Under the pieces are notes generated by a model. The model had not been told where the DNA came from. It made no database searches and saw only the letters and a program-made list of their open reading frames with translations. Positions 34,739-43,370 of a stretch of DNA of 64,000 nucleotides are shown one piece after another. Source of the DNA: Leisingera sp. ANG-M1 (GTDB lineage: Bacteria; Pseudomonadota; Alphaproteobacteria; Rhodobacterales; Rhodobacteraceae); contig NZ_JWLC01000027.1 in the NCBI RefSeq assembly GCF_000813745.1, forward strand, positions 147,201 to 211,200, in the 5' to 3' direction. The position numbers were made by a program, and so were the translations under genes. Each line of letters begins with the position of its first letter. The stretch's first letter is position 1.

Positions 34739-35604
34739 CCTGGCTGCGGGTCGGCGGTCCGGCGGACCATCTGTTTCAGCCGGCTGATGTCGAAGACCTG
34801 GCGGATTTCCTGCGGCAGCTGGACCCGGCGGTGCAGGTATTCCCGATGGGGGTCGGCTCCAACCTCATCGTGCGGGACGGCGGCTTGCGCGCGGTGGTGA
34901 TCCGGCTGGGCCGCGGTTTCAATGGGATTGAGGTCAACGGCGATACCGTTACTGCAGGCGCCGCGGCGCTGGATGCGCATGTGGCCAAGAAGGCGGCGGA
35001 CGCAGGCATTGACCTTACTTTCCTGCGCACCATTCCTGGCTCGATCGGCGGTGCAGTGCGGATGAATGCGGGCTGCTACGGCAGCTATACTGCGGATGTG
35101 TTTGTCTCGGCCACGATTGTCACCCGGGAGGGTGAAATCCGCGAGATCACCGCGGAGGAACTGGCATTTCAATACCGCCAGACCGCCATGCCGGAAGGCG
35201 CGGTGCTGGTTTCAGCCACGCTGCGGGGGCACAGCGGCGAACCGGCGGAGCTGCATGCCCGGATGGAGGCGCAGCTGCGGAAGCGCGATGAGACCCAGCC
35301 GACCCGCGACCGCTCGGCCGGCTCCACCTTCCGCAATCCGGCGGGGTTCTCCTCGACCGGGCGGGAAGACGACGTGCATGACCTGAAAGCCTGGAAGGTG
35401 ATCGACAGTGCCGGCATGCGCGGCGCCCGGCGCGGGGCTGCGCAGATGAGCGAGAAGCATTCCAACTTCCTGATCAACACCGGTGGCGCAACTGCCGCAG
35501 ATCTGGAGGGATTGGGCGAGGAGGTGCGGAAAAAGGTTTACGCCAATTCCGGCATCACGCTAGAGTGGGAAATCATGCGGATTGGTGATCCGCTTCCCGA
35601 ATAA
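34663..35604 (+). CDS. murB: UDP-N-acetylenolpyruvoylglucosamine reductase MurB
   Basis: MurB reduces the enolpyruvyl group with NADPH and FAD to give UDP-MurNAc. The 313-aa protein has the FAD-binding fold with [16 protein letters not shown], the [14 protein letters not shown] loop, [17 protein letters not shown], the catalytic-serine region [14 protein letters not shown] and the C-terminal [28 protein letters not shown] block, split here as separate motifs. The start ATG at 34663 is chosen for the conserved short N-terminus; a GTG 13 codons upstream is possible. Confidence 0.97.
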   Translation: MAAQTETILPAARGRLTEQKPLAELTWLRVGGPADHLFQPADVEDLADFLRQLDPAVQVFPMGVGSNLIVRDGGLRAVVIRLGRGFNGIEVNGDTVTAGAAALDAHVAKKAADAGIDLTFLRTIPGSIGGAVRMNAGCYGSYTADVFVSATIVTREGEIREITAEELAFQYRQTAMPEGAVLVSATLRGHSGEPAELHARMEAQLRKRDETQPTRDRSAGSTFRNPAGFSSTGREDDVHDLKAWKVIDSAGMRGARRGAAQMSEKHSNFLINTGGATAADLEGLGEEVRKKVYANSGITLEWEIMRIGDPLPE

Positions 35605-35897
35605 CTGGAATTCCTCAGCGCTGACAAAGGCTTCCCGGGCCGCAGCTGGATGGGGGCATGTGTTCCAGCCAGGAACCGGGCAGCGGCAATTGTTAAACGT
35701 GGTAAAGGCATCGTTAACGCGCCGGTAAGACTTAGGGCGTTAGGGTGCCGAAGAGGCGGCAATGATCTGCCGGTTTAAGGGGGCAGGCGCCCCGCAAAAA
35801 TCAGCCGGGAACAGCCCGGCACAAGGATATAAGGCGGGCCTTTTGGGGGCTCCAAAAACCAGGGGCATGAAAGCCCCGCATATTGAGGCGCTTCGAG
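35605..35897 (+). promoter_or_regulatory. murB-ddl intergenic region
   Basis: This 293-bp gap has no supported gene. It holds two TTAA boxes 21 bp apart (35693-35696 in TGTTAAAC and 35714-35717 in CGTTAACG) and a TTAGGG direct repeat 8 bp apart at about 35732-35745. This is the sort of AT-rich island that carries promoters in this window, so a promoter for ddl-ftsQ-ftsA is likely but not pinpointed. Confidence 0.35.
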
Positions 35898-36818
35898 GTG
35901 AGTAAGTCGAGCAGGGCACTCCCGAAAGTCGCGGTGCTGATGGGCGGACCATCGGCCGAACGCGAGGTATCGCTGTCCAGCGGCCGCGAATGCGCGGCCG
36001 CATTGCGCGGTGAGGGGTTTGAGGTTGTTGAGGTGGACGCGGGCCAGGACCTGTGCGCGCGCCTGCAGGAAATCCAGCCGGATGTGGTGTTCAACGCGCT
36101 GCACGGGCGCTGGGGCGAGGACGGCTGCGTGCAGGGCATGCTGGAATGGCTGCAGATCCCCTATACCCATTCCGGTGTGCTGGCCTCAGCCCTGGCGATG
36201 GACAAGCAGCGCTCCAAGGAGGTTTTCAAGGCCGCAGCCCTGCCGGTCTGCGAAAGCGGTATCTTTGCCAGGGATGACGTGAGCGCGGGCCATGTGATGG
36301 CGCCGCCCTATGTGGTGAAGCCCAATAACGAAGGCTCCAGCGTCGGCATCTATATTGTGCATGAGGCGGCGAACGGCCCGCCGCAGCTGTCGGAGGAGAT
36401 GCCTGCCGAAGTGATGGTGGAGAGTTTTGCGCCGGGGCGTGAGCTGACCACCACTGTGATCGGGGACAAGGCGCTGACGGTGACCGATATCCTGACCGAC
36501 GGCTGGTACGATTACGACGCCAAATACAAGCCGGGCGGCTCGCGCCATGTGCTGCCGGCCGATCTGCCGCGGGAGATTTTCGACCTCTGCCTGGAATATG
36601 CGCTGAAAGCGCATGAGGTGCTGGGCTGCCGCGGTGTCAGCCGCACCGATTTCCGCTGGGATGAGGCCCGCGGCGCAAACGGGCTGATCATTCTGGAAAC
36701 CAATACCCAGCCCGGCATGACGCCGACCTCGCTGGTGCCGGAGCAGGCGGACCATTGCGGCATGACCTTTGGCCAGCTCTGCGCCTGGATGGTGGAGGAT
36801 GCGTCATGCAATCGCTGA
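35898..36818 (+). CDS. ddl: D-alanine-D-alanine ligase
   Basis: Ddl makes the D-Ala-D-Ala dipeptide used by MurF, with ATP. The 306-aa ATP-grasp protein has KVAVLMGGPSAEREVSLSSG at the N-terminus, NALHGRWGEDG, the KPNNEGSSVGI ATP loop, CRGVSRTDFRWD and the C-terminal ETNTQPGMTPTSLVPEQA. The GTG at 35898 (TGAGG upstream) is chosen because it is nearest to the conserved N-terminus; a TTG five codons upstream is the other option. It overlaps ftsQ by 13 bp. Confidence 0.96.
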   Translation: MSKSSRALPKVAVLMGGPSAEREVSLSSGRECAAALRGEGFEVVEVDAGQDLCARLQEIQPDVVFNALHGRWGEDGCVQGMLEWLQIPYTHSGVLASALAMDKQRSKEVFKAAALPVCESGIFARDDVSAGHVMAPPYVVKPNNEGSSVGIYIVHEAANGPPQLSEEMPAEVMVESFAPGRELTTTVIGDKALTVTDILTDGWYDYDAKYKPGGSRHVLPADLPREIFDLCLEYALKAHEVLGCRGVSRTDFRWDEARGANGLIILETNTQPGMTPTSLVPEQADHCGMTFGQLCAWMVEDASCNR

Positions 36819-37699
36819 AAGGGCGCTTCCGCCGCGAGACGGGTGAGCGGGCAGACCCGGCGCCGTCACGGCTGAAGTACCGGCTGCAGCGCTGGATGCT
36901 GACGCCGGGCATCCGGTTCGGCCTGCGCTTTGGCATACCGTTCTGCCTGATCTTTGCCGCGGGCAGCGCCTATCTGGCGGATGAAGGGCGGCGCGACGCG
37001 CTGCGGGGGCTGGTCAATGATGCCCGCGCCGCGATCGAAGAGCGGCCGGAGTTCATGGTCAATGTGATGGCGGTGGATGGGGCGGGCACCAGCGTGGCGC
37101 AGGATATCCGCGAAGTGGTGCCGCTGGATTTTCCGGTCAGCTCCTTTGATCTGGACCTGCAGCAGATACGAGATGTGATCACCGGGCTGGATCCGGTGAA
37201 ATCCGCAAGCGTGCGGATCCGTCCGGGCGGCATCCTGCAGGTGGACGTGGAAGAGCGCGAACCGGCGCTGATCTGGCGCAGCCGCGAGGGGCTGGCGCTG
37301 CTGGACGAAAGCGGCATTCACGTGGCCGAGCTGGGCCACCGCAGCCTGCATCCGGACCTGCCGCTGATTGCCGGCGAGGGCGCCGACGGCGAGGCGGCCG
37401 AGGCACTGCGCCTGTTTGCGGCGGCGCGCCCGCTGGGTGCACGTTTGCGCGGCTTGGTGCGGGTGGGCGAGCGGCGCTGGGACGTGGTGCTGGACCGCAA
37501 GCAGCGGATCATGCTGCCGGCGGAGAACCCGGTGCCGGCGCTGGAGCGGGTGCTGGCGGTGAGTGAAGTGCAGGATTTGCTGGAACGCGATGTGGCGGCG
37601 GTGGATATGCGCCTGGCTGGGCGCCCGACCATCCGCATGACCGAAAACTCAGTGGAAAACTGGTGGCGGATCCGGCAGCTGAACGGGGGCGGGCAGTAA
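36806..37699 (+). CDS. ftsQ: Cell division protein FtsQ
   Basis: FtsQ is a bitopic inner-membrane protein that links early and late divisome proteins with FtsL and FtsB. The 297 residues comprise a basic cytoplasmic tail, one membrane helix (about 37-53, GLRFGIPFCLIFAAGSAYLA), a periplasmic POTRA-like region (about 75-145, with the DLQQIRDVITGLDPVKSASV stretch) and the beta domain with the EREPALIWR signature. Start ATG 36806 lies inside the end of ddl and has GGAGG just before it. ftsA begins 1 bp after its stop. Confidence 0.95.
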   Translation: MQSLKGRFRRETGERADPAPSRLKYRLQRWMLTPGIRFGLRFGIPFCLIFAAGSAYLADEGRRDALRGLVNDARAAIEERPEFMVNVMAVDGAGTSVAQDIREVVPLDFPVSSFDLDLQQIRDVITGLDPVKSASVRIRPGGILQVDVEEREPALIWRSREGLALLDESGIHVAELGHRSLHPDLPLIAGEGADGEAAEALRLFAAARPLGARLRGLVRVGERRWDVVLDRKQRIMLPAENPVPALERVLAVSEVQDLLERDVAAVDMRLAGRPTIRMTENSVENWWRIRQLNGGGQ

Positions 37700-37700
37700 G

Positions 37701-39035
37701 ATGACAGATCTCTATCAATCGCAGCGGGCGATGCGGCAGATGCGGCGCCAGGCGATGCAGCGCGGTGTGGTGGCCATTCTGGACGTGGGCAGCTCGAAGA
37801 TCGCCTGCCTGGTGCTGCGTTTCGACGGCACCGGCAAGCTGAGCGAGGACGGCTCGATCGGGGCTTTGGCCGGGCAGTCGGGCTTCCGGGTGATTGGCGC
37901 TGCGACCACGCGTTCGCGCGGGGTGCAGTTCGGCGAGATCAACGCGATGCAGGAGACTGAGCGCGCCATCCGCACCGCGGTGCAGGCAGCGCAGAAGATG
38001 GCCGAGGTGCGGGTGGATCACGTGATCGCCTGTTTCTCGGGCGCCAATCCGCGCTCTTATGGCCTCGACTCCAAGCTGGAGCTGGAAGGGCAGGTTGTCT
38101 CCGAGAATGAGGTGGCGCAGGTGCTGGCCTCCTGCGAGGTGCCGGAGTACGGCGCGGGCCGCGAGGTGCTGCACGCGCAGCCGGTGAACTTTGCGCTCGA
38201 CAACCGGTCGGGCCTGGGTGATCCGCGCGGCCAGATGGGCCAGACCCTGGCGGTCGACATGCATATGCTGACGGTGGATGCCATCGCGGTGCAGAACCTG
38301 GTGCGCTGCATCCAGCGCTGCGATCTGGAGCTGGCGGGGATCGCGTCCTCGGCTTATGCCTCGGGCTTTTCCTCGCTGGTTGAAGATGAGCAGGAGCTGG
38401 GCGCGGCCTGTATCGACATGGGCGGCGGCTCGACCTCGATCTCGGTCTTCATGAAGAAACACATGATCTATGCCGACGCGGTGCGTCTGGGCGGCGATCA
38501 CATCACCAGCGACATTTCGATGGGGCTGGGCGTGCCCCTGGCCAATGCCGAGCGGATAAAGACCTTTTGCGGCGGGGTGCATGCCACCGGCGCCGATGAC
38601 CGCGACATGATCGATATCGGCGGCGACACCGGTGACTGGGAGCATGACCGCCGCACCGTCAGCCGGGCCGAGCTGATCGGCATCATGCGGCCGCGGGTGG
38701 AAGAGATCCTGGAAGAGGTGCGGGCGCGGCTGGATGCGGCCGGGTTCGAATACCTCCCAAGCCAGCAGATCGTGCTGACCGGCGGCTCCAGCCAGATCAT
38801 GGGGCTGGATGGGCTGGCGAGCCGCATTCTGGGCCAGCAGGTGCGCCTGGGGCGGCCTTTGCGGGTGCATGGCCTGCCGCAATCGGCAACCGGGCCGGGC
38901 TTTGCGTCCGCCGTGGGGCTGTGCCTGTTCGCGGCCCATCCGCAGGACGAATGGTGGGATTTCGACATGCCTGCCAGCCGTCATCCGGCGGGCACGCTGG
39001 GCCGGGCGGTGCGGTGGTTCCGCGACAACTGGTAA
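37701..39035 (+). CDS. ftsA: Cell division protein FtsA
   Basis: FtsA is the actin-like ATPase that tethers FtsZ to the membrane. The 444-aa protein has the phosphate-1 loop AILDVGSSKIACLVLRF, the SHS2/1C-domain region after residue 85 (VDHVIACFSGANPRS), phosphate-2 CIDMGGGSTSISVF, adenosine motif VLTGGSSQIMGL, and a C-terminal amphipathic membrane-targeting helix (LGRAVRWFRDNW). All are typical of alphaproteobacterial FtsA. It directly follows ftsQ; a 370-bp regulatory gap separates it from ftsZ. Confidence 0.97.
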   Translation: MTDLYQSQRAMRQMRRQAMQRGVVAILDVGSSKIACLVLRFDGTGKLSEDGSIGALAGQSGFRVIGAATTRSRGVQFGEINAMQETERAIRTAVQAAQKMAEVRVDHVIACFSGANPRSYGLDSKLELEGQVVSENEVAQVLASCEVPEYGAGREVLHAQPVNFALDNRSGLGDPRGQMGQTLAVDMHMLTVDAIAVQNLVRCIQRCDLELAGIASSAYASGFSSLVEDEQELGAACIDMGGGSTSISVFMKKHMIYADAVRLGGDHITSDISMGLGVPLANAERIKTFCGGVHATGADDRDMIDIGGDTGDWEHDRRTVSRAELIGIMRPRVEEILEEVRARLDAAGFEYLPSQQIVLTGGSSQIMGLDGLASRILGQQVRLGRPLRVHGLPQSATGPGFASAVGLCLFAAHPQDEWWDFDMPASRHPAGTLGRAVRWFRDNW

Positions 39036-39405
39036 GCTGCAGTTCAATTCAACCCTGGTGGCGAATGAGGGCGTGACAGCGCTCTTGTGACCCGTTAGGT
39101 TGTTCTTAACGTCCGCAAAAATGCGGCGAGTCAGAAGGCCGAGCAGTGGCCGTCACGCAATTCGAAGATCTCTCCGCGCCAGTGGTTTCGCGGGTGGCGG
39201 AGCTTTGTTGTGTGTGGCTTGTGCTTGATCCCCAATATCTGCTAGGGACGGCGAAATACCGCGGGTTTCACCTCAGAATGAGGCCTTATTTTGTGGCGTT
39301 TGACGCTTTTTTGGATGACGCAACAACCTCTGCGCGGTAGGATTATGTGAATAGGACAGGAATAAGCCCTTTGCGGGAAGGGCGGGTAACACAGGCGGTA
39401 AGAGC
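39036..39405 (+). promoter_or_regulatory. ftsA-ftsZ regulatory gap with CtrA-like box
   Basis: TTAG-N7-TTAA (39095-39109, ending TTAAC) fits the CtrA site TTAA-N7-TTAA with one change. It lies about 300 bp upstream of ftsZ. In Caulobacter, CtrA represses ftsZ; in Rhodobacterales CtrA is dispensable for division, so use of this site is uncertain. The gap has no supported gene; its only open frame (39146-39340) lacks a good ribosome-binding site and family resemblance. It probably holds an ftsZ-specific promoter. Confidence 0.4.
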
Positions 39406-41118
39406 ATGACGTTGAATCTATCGATGCCCGGGCAGGAAGAGTTGAAGCCGAAGATCACGGTGTTTGGTGTCGGCGGGGCCGGCGGCAACGCTGTCAACAA
39501 CATGATCGAGAAAGAGCTCGACGGCGTTGAATTCGTCGTGGCCAACACCGACGCGCAGGCGCTGCAGCAGAGCGCGGCCAAGGCCCGCATCCAGCTGGGT
39601 GTGAAAGTCACCGAGGGCCTGGGTGCAGGCGCCCGCCCGCAGGTGGGCTCGGCCGCGGCTGAGGAAAGCATCGAGCAGATCGTCGATCACCTGGCAGGCG
39701 CGCATATGTGCTTCATCACCGCGGGCATGGGCGGCGGCACCGGCACCGGTGCGGCGCCGATCATCGCGCAGGCCGCGCGTGAGCTGGGCGTGCTGACCGT
39801 GGGTGTTGTTACCAAGCCGTTCCAGTTCGAAGGCCTGAAGCGGATGCGCCAGGCCGAAGCCGGCGTTGAAAGCCTGCAGCGCGTTGTCGACACGCTGATC
39901 ATCATTCCGAACCAGAACCTGTTCCGCCTGGCCAACGAGAAGACCACCTTCACCGAGGCGTTCTCGATGGCGGATGATGTTCTGTACCAGGGTGTCAAAG
40001 GCGTCACTGACCTGATGGTGCGCCCGGGCCTGATCAACCTCGACTTTGCCGACGTGCGTGCGGTGATGGACGAGATGGGCAAGGCGATGATGGGCACCGG
40101 CGAGGGCGAGGGCGAGGACCGCGCGGTCCAGGCTGCCGAGAAGGCGATTGCCAACCCGCTGCTGGACGAGATCAGCCTGAAAGGCGCCAAGGGCGTGCTG
40201 ATCAACATCACCGGCTCGCACGACCTGACCCTGTTCGAACTGGACGAAGCCGCCAACCGCATCCGCGAGGAAGTGGACCCGGACGCCAACATCATTGTCG
40301 GCTCGACCCTGGACACCGGCATGGAAGGCAAGATGCGTGTGTCCGTTGTGGCCACCGGCATCGATGCGACCGACGTGAACACCGAAATGCCGGTGCCGCG
40401 CCGTCCGATGTCGGCGCCGCTGCGCCAGACCGTGACCGTCGAGGAAACCCGCGCCGCCGCACCGCTGGAGCTGGAAACCCCGGTTGCCGCACCCGCTGCT
40501 GCTGAGGCCGCACCGGCTCCGGCAGCCGAGGCTGCGGAAGCAGCGCCCGCACTGGAAGAGCCGTCTCTGTTTGCCGAGATGAACGCTGAACAGGCCGCGG
40601 CCCAGGAACAGGCCGAGGATATCTTTGAAGAGGTTGAGCCGATGGGCGACGACGGCCTGCCGCCGCCGGCCTATCAGCCGCAGGTGCCGGAATTCCGTCC
40701 GCAGGCGGATGCAGTAGAAGCGCAGCCGGAAGCCTCTTTCGTGGCGCCAAAGGCGCCTGCGCCGGGCACTCCGTCGCCGCAGGCTCTGGAGCGTCTGCAG
40801 GCAGCTGCCCAGCGGGTGCAGACCCCACAGCCGCAGCAGCAGCGCCCGGCTGCAGCCCCTGCAGCGTCCGCGCCGCAACCGCAACCGCAGCAGCAGCAGC
40901 CTGAAGGCCAACGCCGTTTCGGTCTCAATTCGCTGATCCATCGGATGACCGGCAGCGCCGAAACCTCGGCCGTCAAGCAGCAGCCGCAGGCAGCGCGGCA
41001 GCAGCCCGCTATGCAGGCACCGGCCCCCGCTGCACAGCCGCAGCAGGTGCAGCAGCAGGCGGATCCGGACCAGGAACGGATCGAAATCCCCGCTTTCCTG
41101 CGCCGCCAGGCCAATTAA
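39406..41118 (+). CDS. ftsZ: Cell division GTPase FtsZ
   Basis: FtsZ is the tubulin-like GTPase that forms the division ring. The 570-aa protein has [16 protein letters not shown], the tubulin signature [13 protein letters not shown], the T7-loop [20 protein letters not shown] and the C-terminal GTPase-core strand VSVVATGID by about residue 320. Then comes an unusually long, Ala/Pro/Glu/Gln-rich linker of about 200 residues that contains an internal conserved patch ([15 protein letters not shown]). The C-terminal peptide [14 protein letters not shown] binds FtsA. An intrinsic terminator follows. Confidence 0.99.
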   Translation: MTLNLSMPGQEELKPKITVFGVGGAGGNAVNNMIEKELDGVEFVVANTDAQALQQSAAKARIQLGVKVTEGLGAGARPQVGSAAAEESIEQIVDHLAGAHMCFITAGMGGGTGTGAAPIIAQAARELGVLTVGVVTKPFQFEGLKRMRQAEAGVESLQRVVDTLIIIPNQNLFRLANEKTTFTEAFSMADDVLYQGVKGVTDLMVRPGLINLDFADVRAVMDEMGKAMMGTGEGEGEDRAVQAAEKAIANPLLDEISLKGAKGVLINITGSHDLTLFELDEAANRIREEVDPDANIIVGSTLDTGMEGKMRVSVVATGIDATDVNTEMPVPRRPMSAPLRQTVTVEETRAAAPLELETPVAAPAAAEAAPAPAAEAAEAAPALEEPSLFAEMNAEQAAAQEQAEDIFEEVEPMGDDGLPPPAYQPQVPEFRPQADAVEAQPEASFVAPKAPAPGTPSPQALERLQAAAQRVQTPQPQQQRPAAAPAASAPQPQPQQQQPEGQRRFGLNSLIHRMTGSAETSAVKQQPQAARQQPAMQAPAPAAQPQQVQQQADPDQERIEIPAFLRRQAN

Positions 41119-41140
41119 AGGTTCACAAAGCGCATTGAGG

Positions 41141-41165
41141 AAGCCGCCTTAGGGCGGCTTTTTCT
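41141..41165 (+). terminator. Rho-independent terminator of ftsZ
   Basis: A perfect 8-bp stem AAGCCGCC/GGCGGCTT with loop TTAG, followed by TTTC-TTG, lies 23 bp after the ftsZ stop and ends the division block before lpxC. Confidence 0.9.
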
Positions 41166-41329
41166 TGTTTAAATGCATAGGGTTGCTTGGATCTGAGCGG
41201 CGTTTTGCCTATCTGTTACAGGCATGTTTCAATCCGTTACAAAGATTGAGTTGTGCCTTTTTTTGCAAAACCTTAACTCTCGTTCGCAACACGGCCCCCG
41301 AGGCCGGAAACAGCGGAACGAGGCGCAAC

Positions 41330-42265
41330 GTGCAGAATACGCTCAAGGCATCGGTGGCATTCGAAGGGGTCGGCCTGCATTCCGGCAAGCCTGCTCGCAT
41401 GGTTCTGATCCCGGCTCCGGCGGGGCACGGCATCGTCTTCAAACGCACCGATATTGCTTTGGGCAACACGCTGCTTCCCGCCCGCTGGGACCTGGTTGAG
41501 CGCAGCCCGCTGTGCACCCGGCTGGTCAATGAGGCCGGCGTGAGCGTCTCAACAATCGAGCACATCATGGCGGCCCTGGCGGGCTGCGGCGTGCACAACG
41601 CGCTGATCGAGATCGACGGCCCGGAAGTGCCGATCGTTGATGGCTCCTCGGCTCCGTTTGTGCGCGGCATCATGCAGTACGGCGTGCAGCGTCTGGGCGT
41701 GCCTGCCACTGCCTTTGAAGTGCTGAAGCCGGTGACGGTGGAACGGGACGGCGCCCGCGCCACCCTGCTGCCGTCGGACCGGCTGACCATCGAATTCCAC
41801 ATCGACTTTGCCGAGGCCGCAATCGGCCGTCAGAGCAAGGTCCTGGACATGCGCAACGGCAGCTTTGCGCGTGAGCTGTGCGACAGCCGCACCTTCTGCC
41901 GCCAGGCGGATGTAGAAACTATGCAGGCCAACGGTCTCGCTCTTGGCGGTGTGCCGGGCGAAAACGCCATCGTGTTTGATGGCGAGCGGGTCGAAAGCGG
42001 CGCGGGACTGCGCCATTCGGATGAGCCTGTGCGCCACAAGATGCTGGATGCGCTGGGGGACCTGGCGCTGGCCGGGGGGCCGATCTTGGGGCGCTATGTT
42101 GGCGAGCGCGCGGGGCACGCGCTGACCAACACCTTGCTGCGTGCCTTGTTTGCGGAGCCGGGTGCGGTCCGGGCCGTCGCCTGCGATGCAGCGATGACCG
42201 CACGGCTGCCGGGACAGGGGCTGATCTGGTCGGAAATCCCGGCCGAGCAGCGCCGCGTGGCATAA
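41330..42265 (+). CDS. lpxC: UDP-3-O-acyl-GlcNAc deacetylase LpxC
   Basis: LpxC is the Zn-dependent deacetylase that commits UDP-GlcNAc to lipid A. The 311 residues show TLKASVAFEGVGLHSGKPA, the first Zn ligand in STIEHIMAAL, DGSSAPFVRGI, and the second Zn site HKMLDALGDLALAGGP with the catalytic H(x)GH segment further on (ERAGHALTN). The GTG at 41330 after CGAGG is the conserved start; the frame runs upstream into the promoter region, so it was not extended. It follows ftsZ as in many proteobacteria and has its own terminator. Confidence 0.96.
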   Translation: MQNTLKASVAFEGVGLHSGKPARMVLIPAPAGHGIVFKRTDIALGNTLLPARWDLVERSPLCTRLVNEAGVSVSTIEHIMAALAGCGVHNALIEIDGPEVPIVDGSSAPFVRGIMQYGVQRLGVPATAFEVLKPVTVERDGARATLLPSDRLTIEFHIDFAEAAIGRQSKVLDMRNGSFARELCDSRTFCRQADVETMQANGLALGGVPGENAIVFDGERVESGAGLRHSDEPVRHKMLDALGDLALAGGPILGRYVGERAGHALTNTLLRALFAEPGAVRAVACDAAMTARLPGQGLIWSEIPAEQRRVA

Positions 42266-42297
42266 GGCAGAGAACCAGGAACGAGCGGACAGACTGG

Positions 42298-42326
42298 CCC
42301 GGGACCATTGTGTCCCGGGTCTTTTC
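42298..42326 (+). terminator. Rho-independent terminator of lpxC
   Basis: CCCGGGAC and GTCCCGGG form a perfect 8-bp stem with loop CATTGT, followed by TCTTTTCTT, 33 nt after the lpxC stop. Confidence 0.85.
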
Positions 42327-42491
42327 TTGCAGGGCGCTGCGGCAGGGAATGGCTGCCCTTGACCTGCCTGATCTTTCTCTGCCATGTGAACGCACAAGTG
42401 GCAAAAGGCGTTTTGTGCCCCAGTTGAATATGCTAGAGACGGCATAACCGGGGCACACACCCGTAAGGCAAAGACGGTGAGGTTAGGCACT

Positions 42492-43343
42492 ATGAACGGC
42501 ATCAGAGCAGGAGCCAGGACCCTCGGCGCAGTGCTTTTGGCAGCAGCCCTTGCGGGGTGCGGCGGCGGTGACGGTGTTGCGGTCAAGCGGAATGAGTCGC
42601 TGGAAGCCTTCACGCCGGAACAGATCTATGAGCGTGCCGAGTTCGATCTGGCCAACAACCGGGCCAAGGATGCGGCCTATCACTTTGCGGAAATCGAGCG
42701 TCTTTACCCTTATTCTGAATGGGCCAAACAGTCGGTGATCATGCAGGCGTTTGCCTATCACGGCCTCAAGGACTACGAACAAAGCCGTGCAGCCGCGCAG
42801 CGGTTCATTGATTTCTACCCGGCGGATGAAGACGCGGCCTATGCCCAGTATCTGCTGGCGCTGAGCTACTATGACCAGATCGACGAGGTTGGCCGCGACC
42901 AGGGGCTGACGTTCCAGGCGCTGCAGGCGCTGCGCACTGTGATCGAGGTCTACCCCGACAGCGAATATGCCAACTCGGCGATCCTGAAGTTCGACCTGGC
43001 CTTCGACCATCTGGCGGGCAAGGAGATGGAGATCGGCCGCTATTACCTGCGCCGCGGCCATTACACCTCAGCCATCAACCGCTTCCGGGTCGTGGTCGAG
43101 GATTTCCAGACTACCAGCCACACACCCGAAGCGCTGCACCGTCTGGTCGAAGCCTATCTGTCGCTGGGTCTGACCGCTGAAGCGCAAACCGCCGGTGCGA
43201 TCCTGGGGCATAACTTCCAGTCCACCGACTGGTACGAGAACAGCTACAAGCTGCTGACCGCCAACGGGCTGAAGCCCAAGGACCGCGGCAACAACTGGCT
43301 GAGCCAGATCTACCGCCAGACGATCAAGGGGCGGTGGCTGTAA
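42492..43343 (+). CDS. bamD: Outer-membrane assembly lipoprotein BamD (ComL)
   Basis: BamD is the essential lipoprotein of the BAM complex that inserts outer-membrane proteins. The 283-aa protein has a lipoprotein signal with lipobox LAGC (lipidated Cys23) and five TPR-like repeats (PEQIYERAEFDLANNRAKDA, RLYPYSEWAKQS, YEQSRAAAQRFIDFYP, QALRTVIEVYPDSEY, YTSAINRFRVVVEDFQT). The ATG at 42492 after TGAGG is preferred; a GTG five codons up is possible. It begins after the lpxC terminator and is 27 bp before recN. Confidence 0.95.
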   Translation: MNGIRAGARTLGAVLLAAALAGCGGGDGVAVKRNESLEAFTPEQIYERAEFDLANNRAKDAAYHFAEIERLYPYSEWAKQSVIMQAFAYHGLKDYEQSRAAAQRFIDFYPADEDAAYAQYLLALSYYDQIDEVGRDQGLTFQALQALRTVIEVYPDSEYANSAILKFDLAFDHLAGKEMEIGRYYLRRGHYTSAINRFRVVVEDFQTTSHTPEALHRLVEAYLSLGLTAEAQTAGAILGHNFQSTDWYENSYKLLTANGLKPKDRGNNWLSQIYRQTIKGRWL

Positions 43344-43370
43344 CGGCCGCCGCAGCACGGGGGCAGGGTC

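Noticed and set aside
39146..39340. A 64-codon open frame in the ftsA-ftsZ gap
   Set aside because: No ribosome-binding site, no recognisable product, and it lies over the candidate regulatory region.
39418..40941. A 507-codon minus-strand open frame inside ftsZ
   Set aside because: Antisense to the FtsZ core and linker, with a His/Leu/Arg-biased product typical of a shadow frame.
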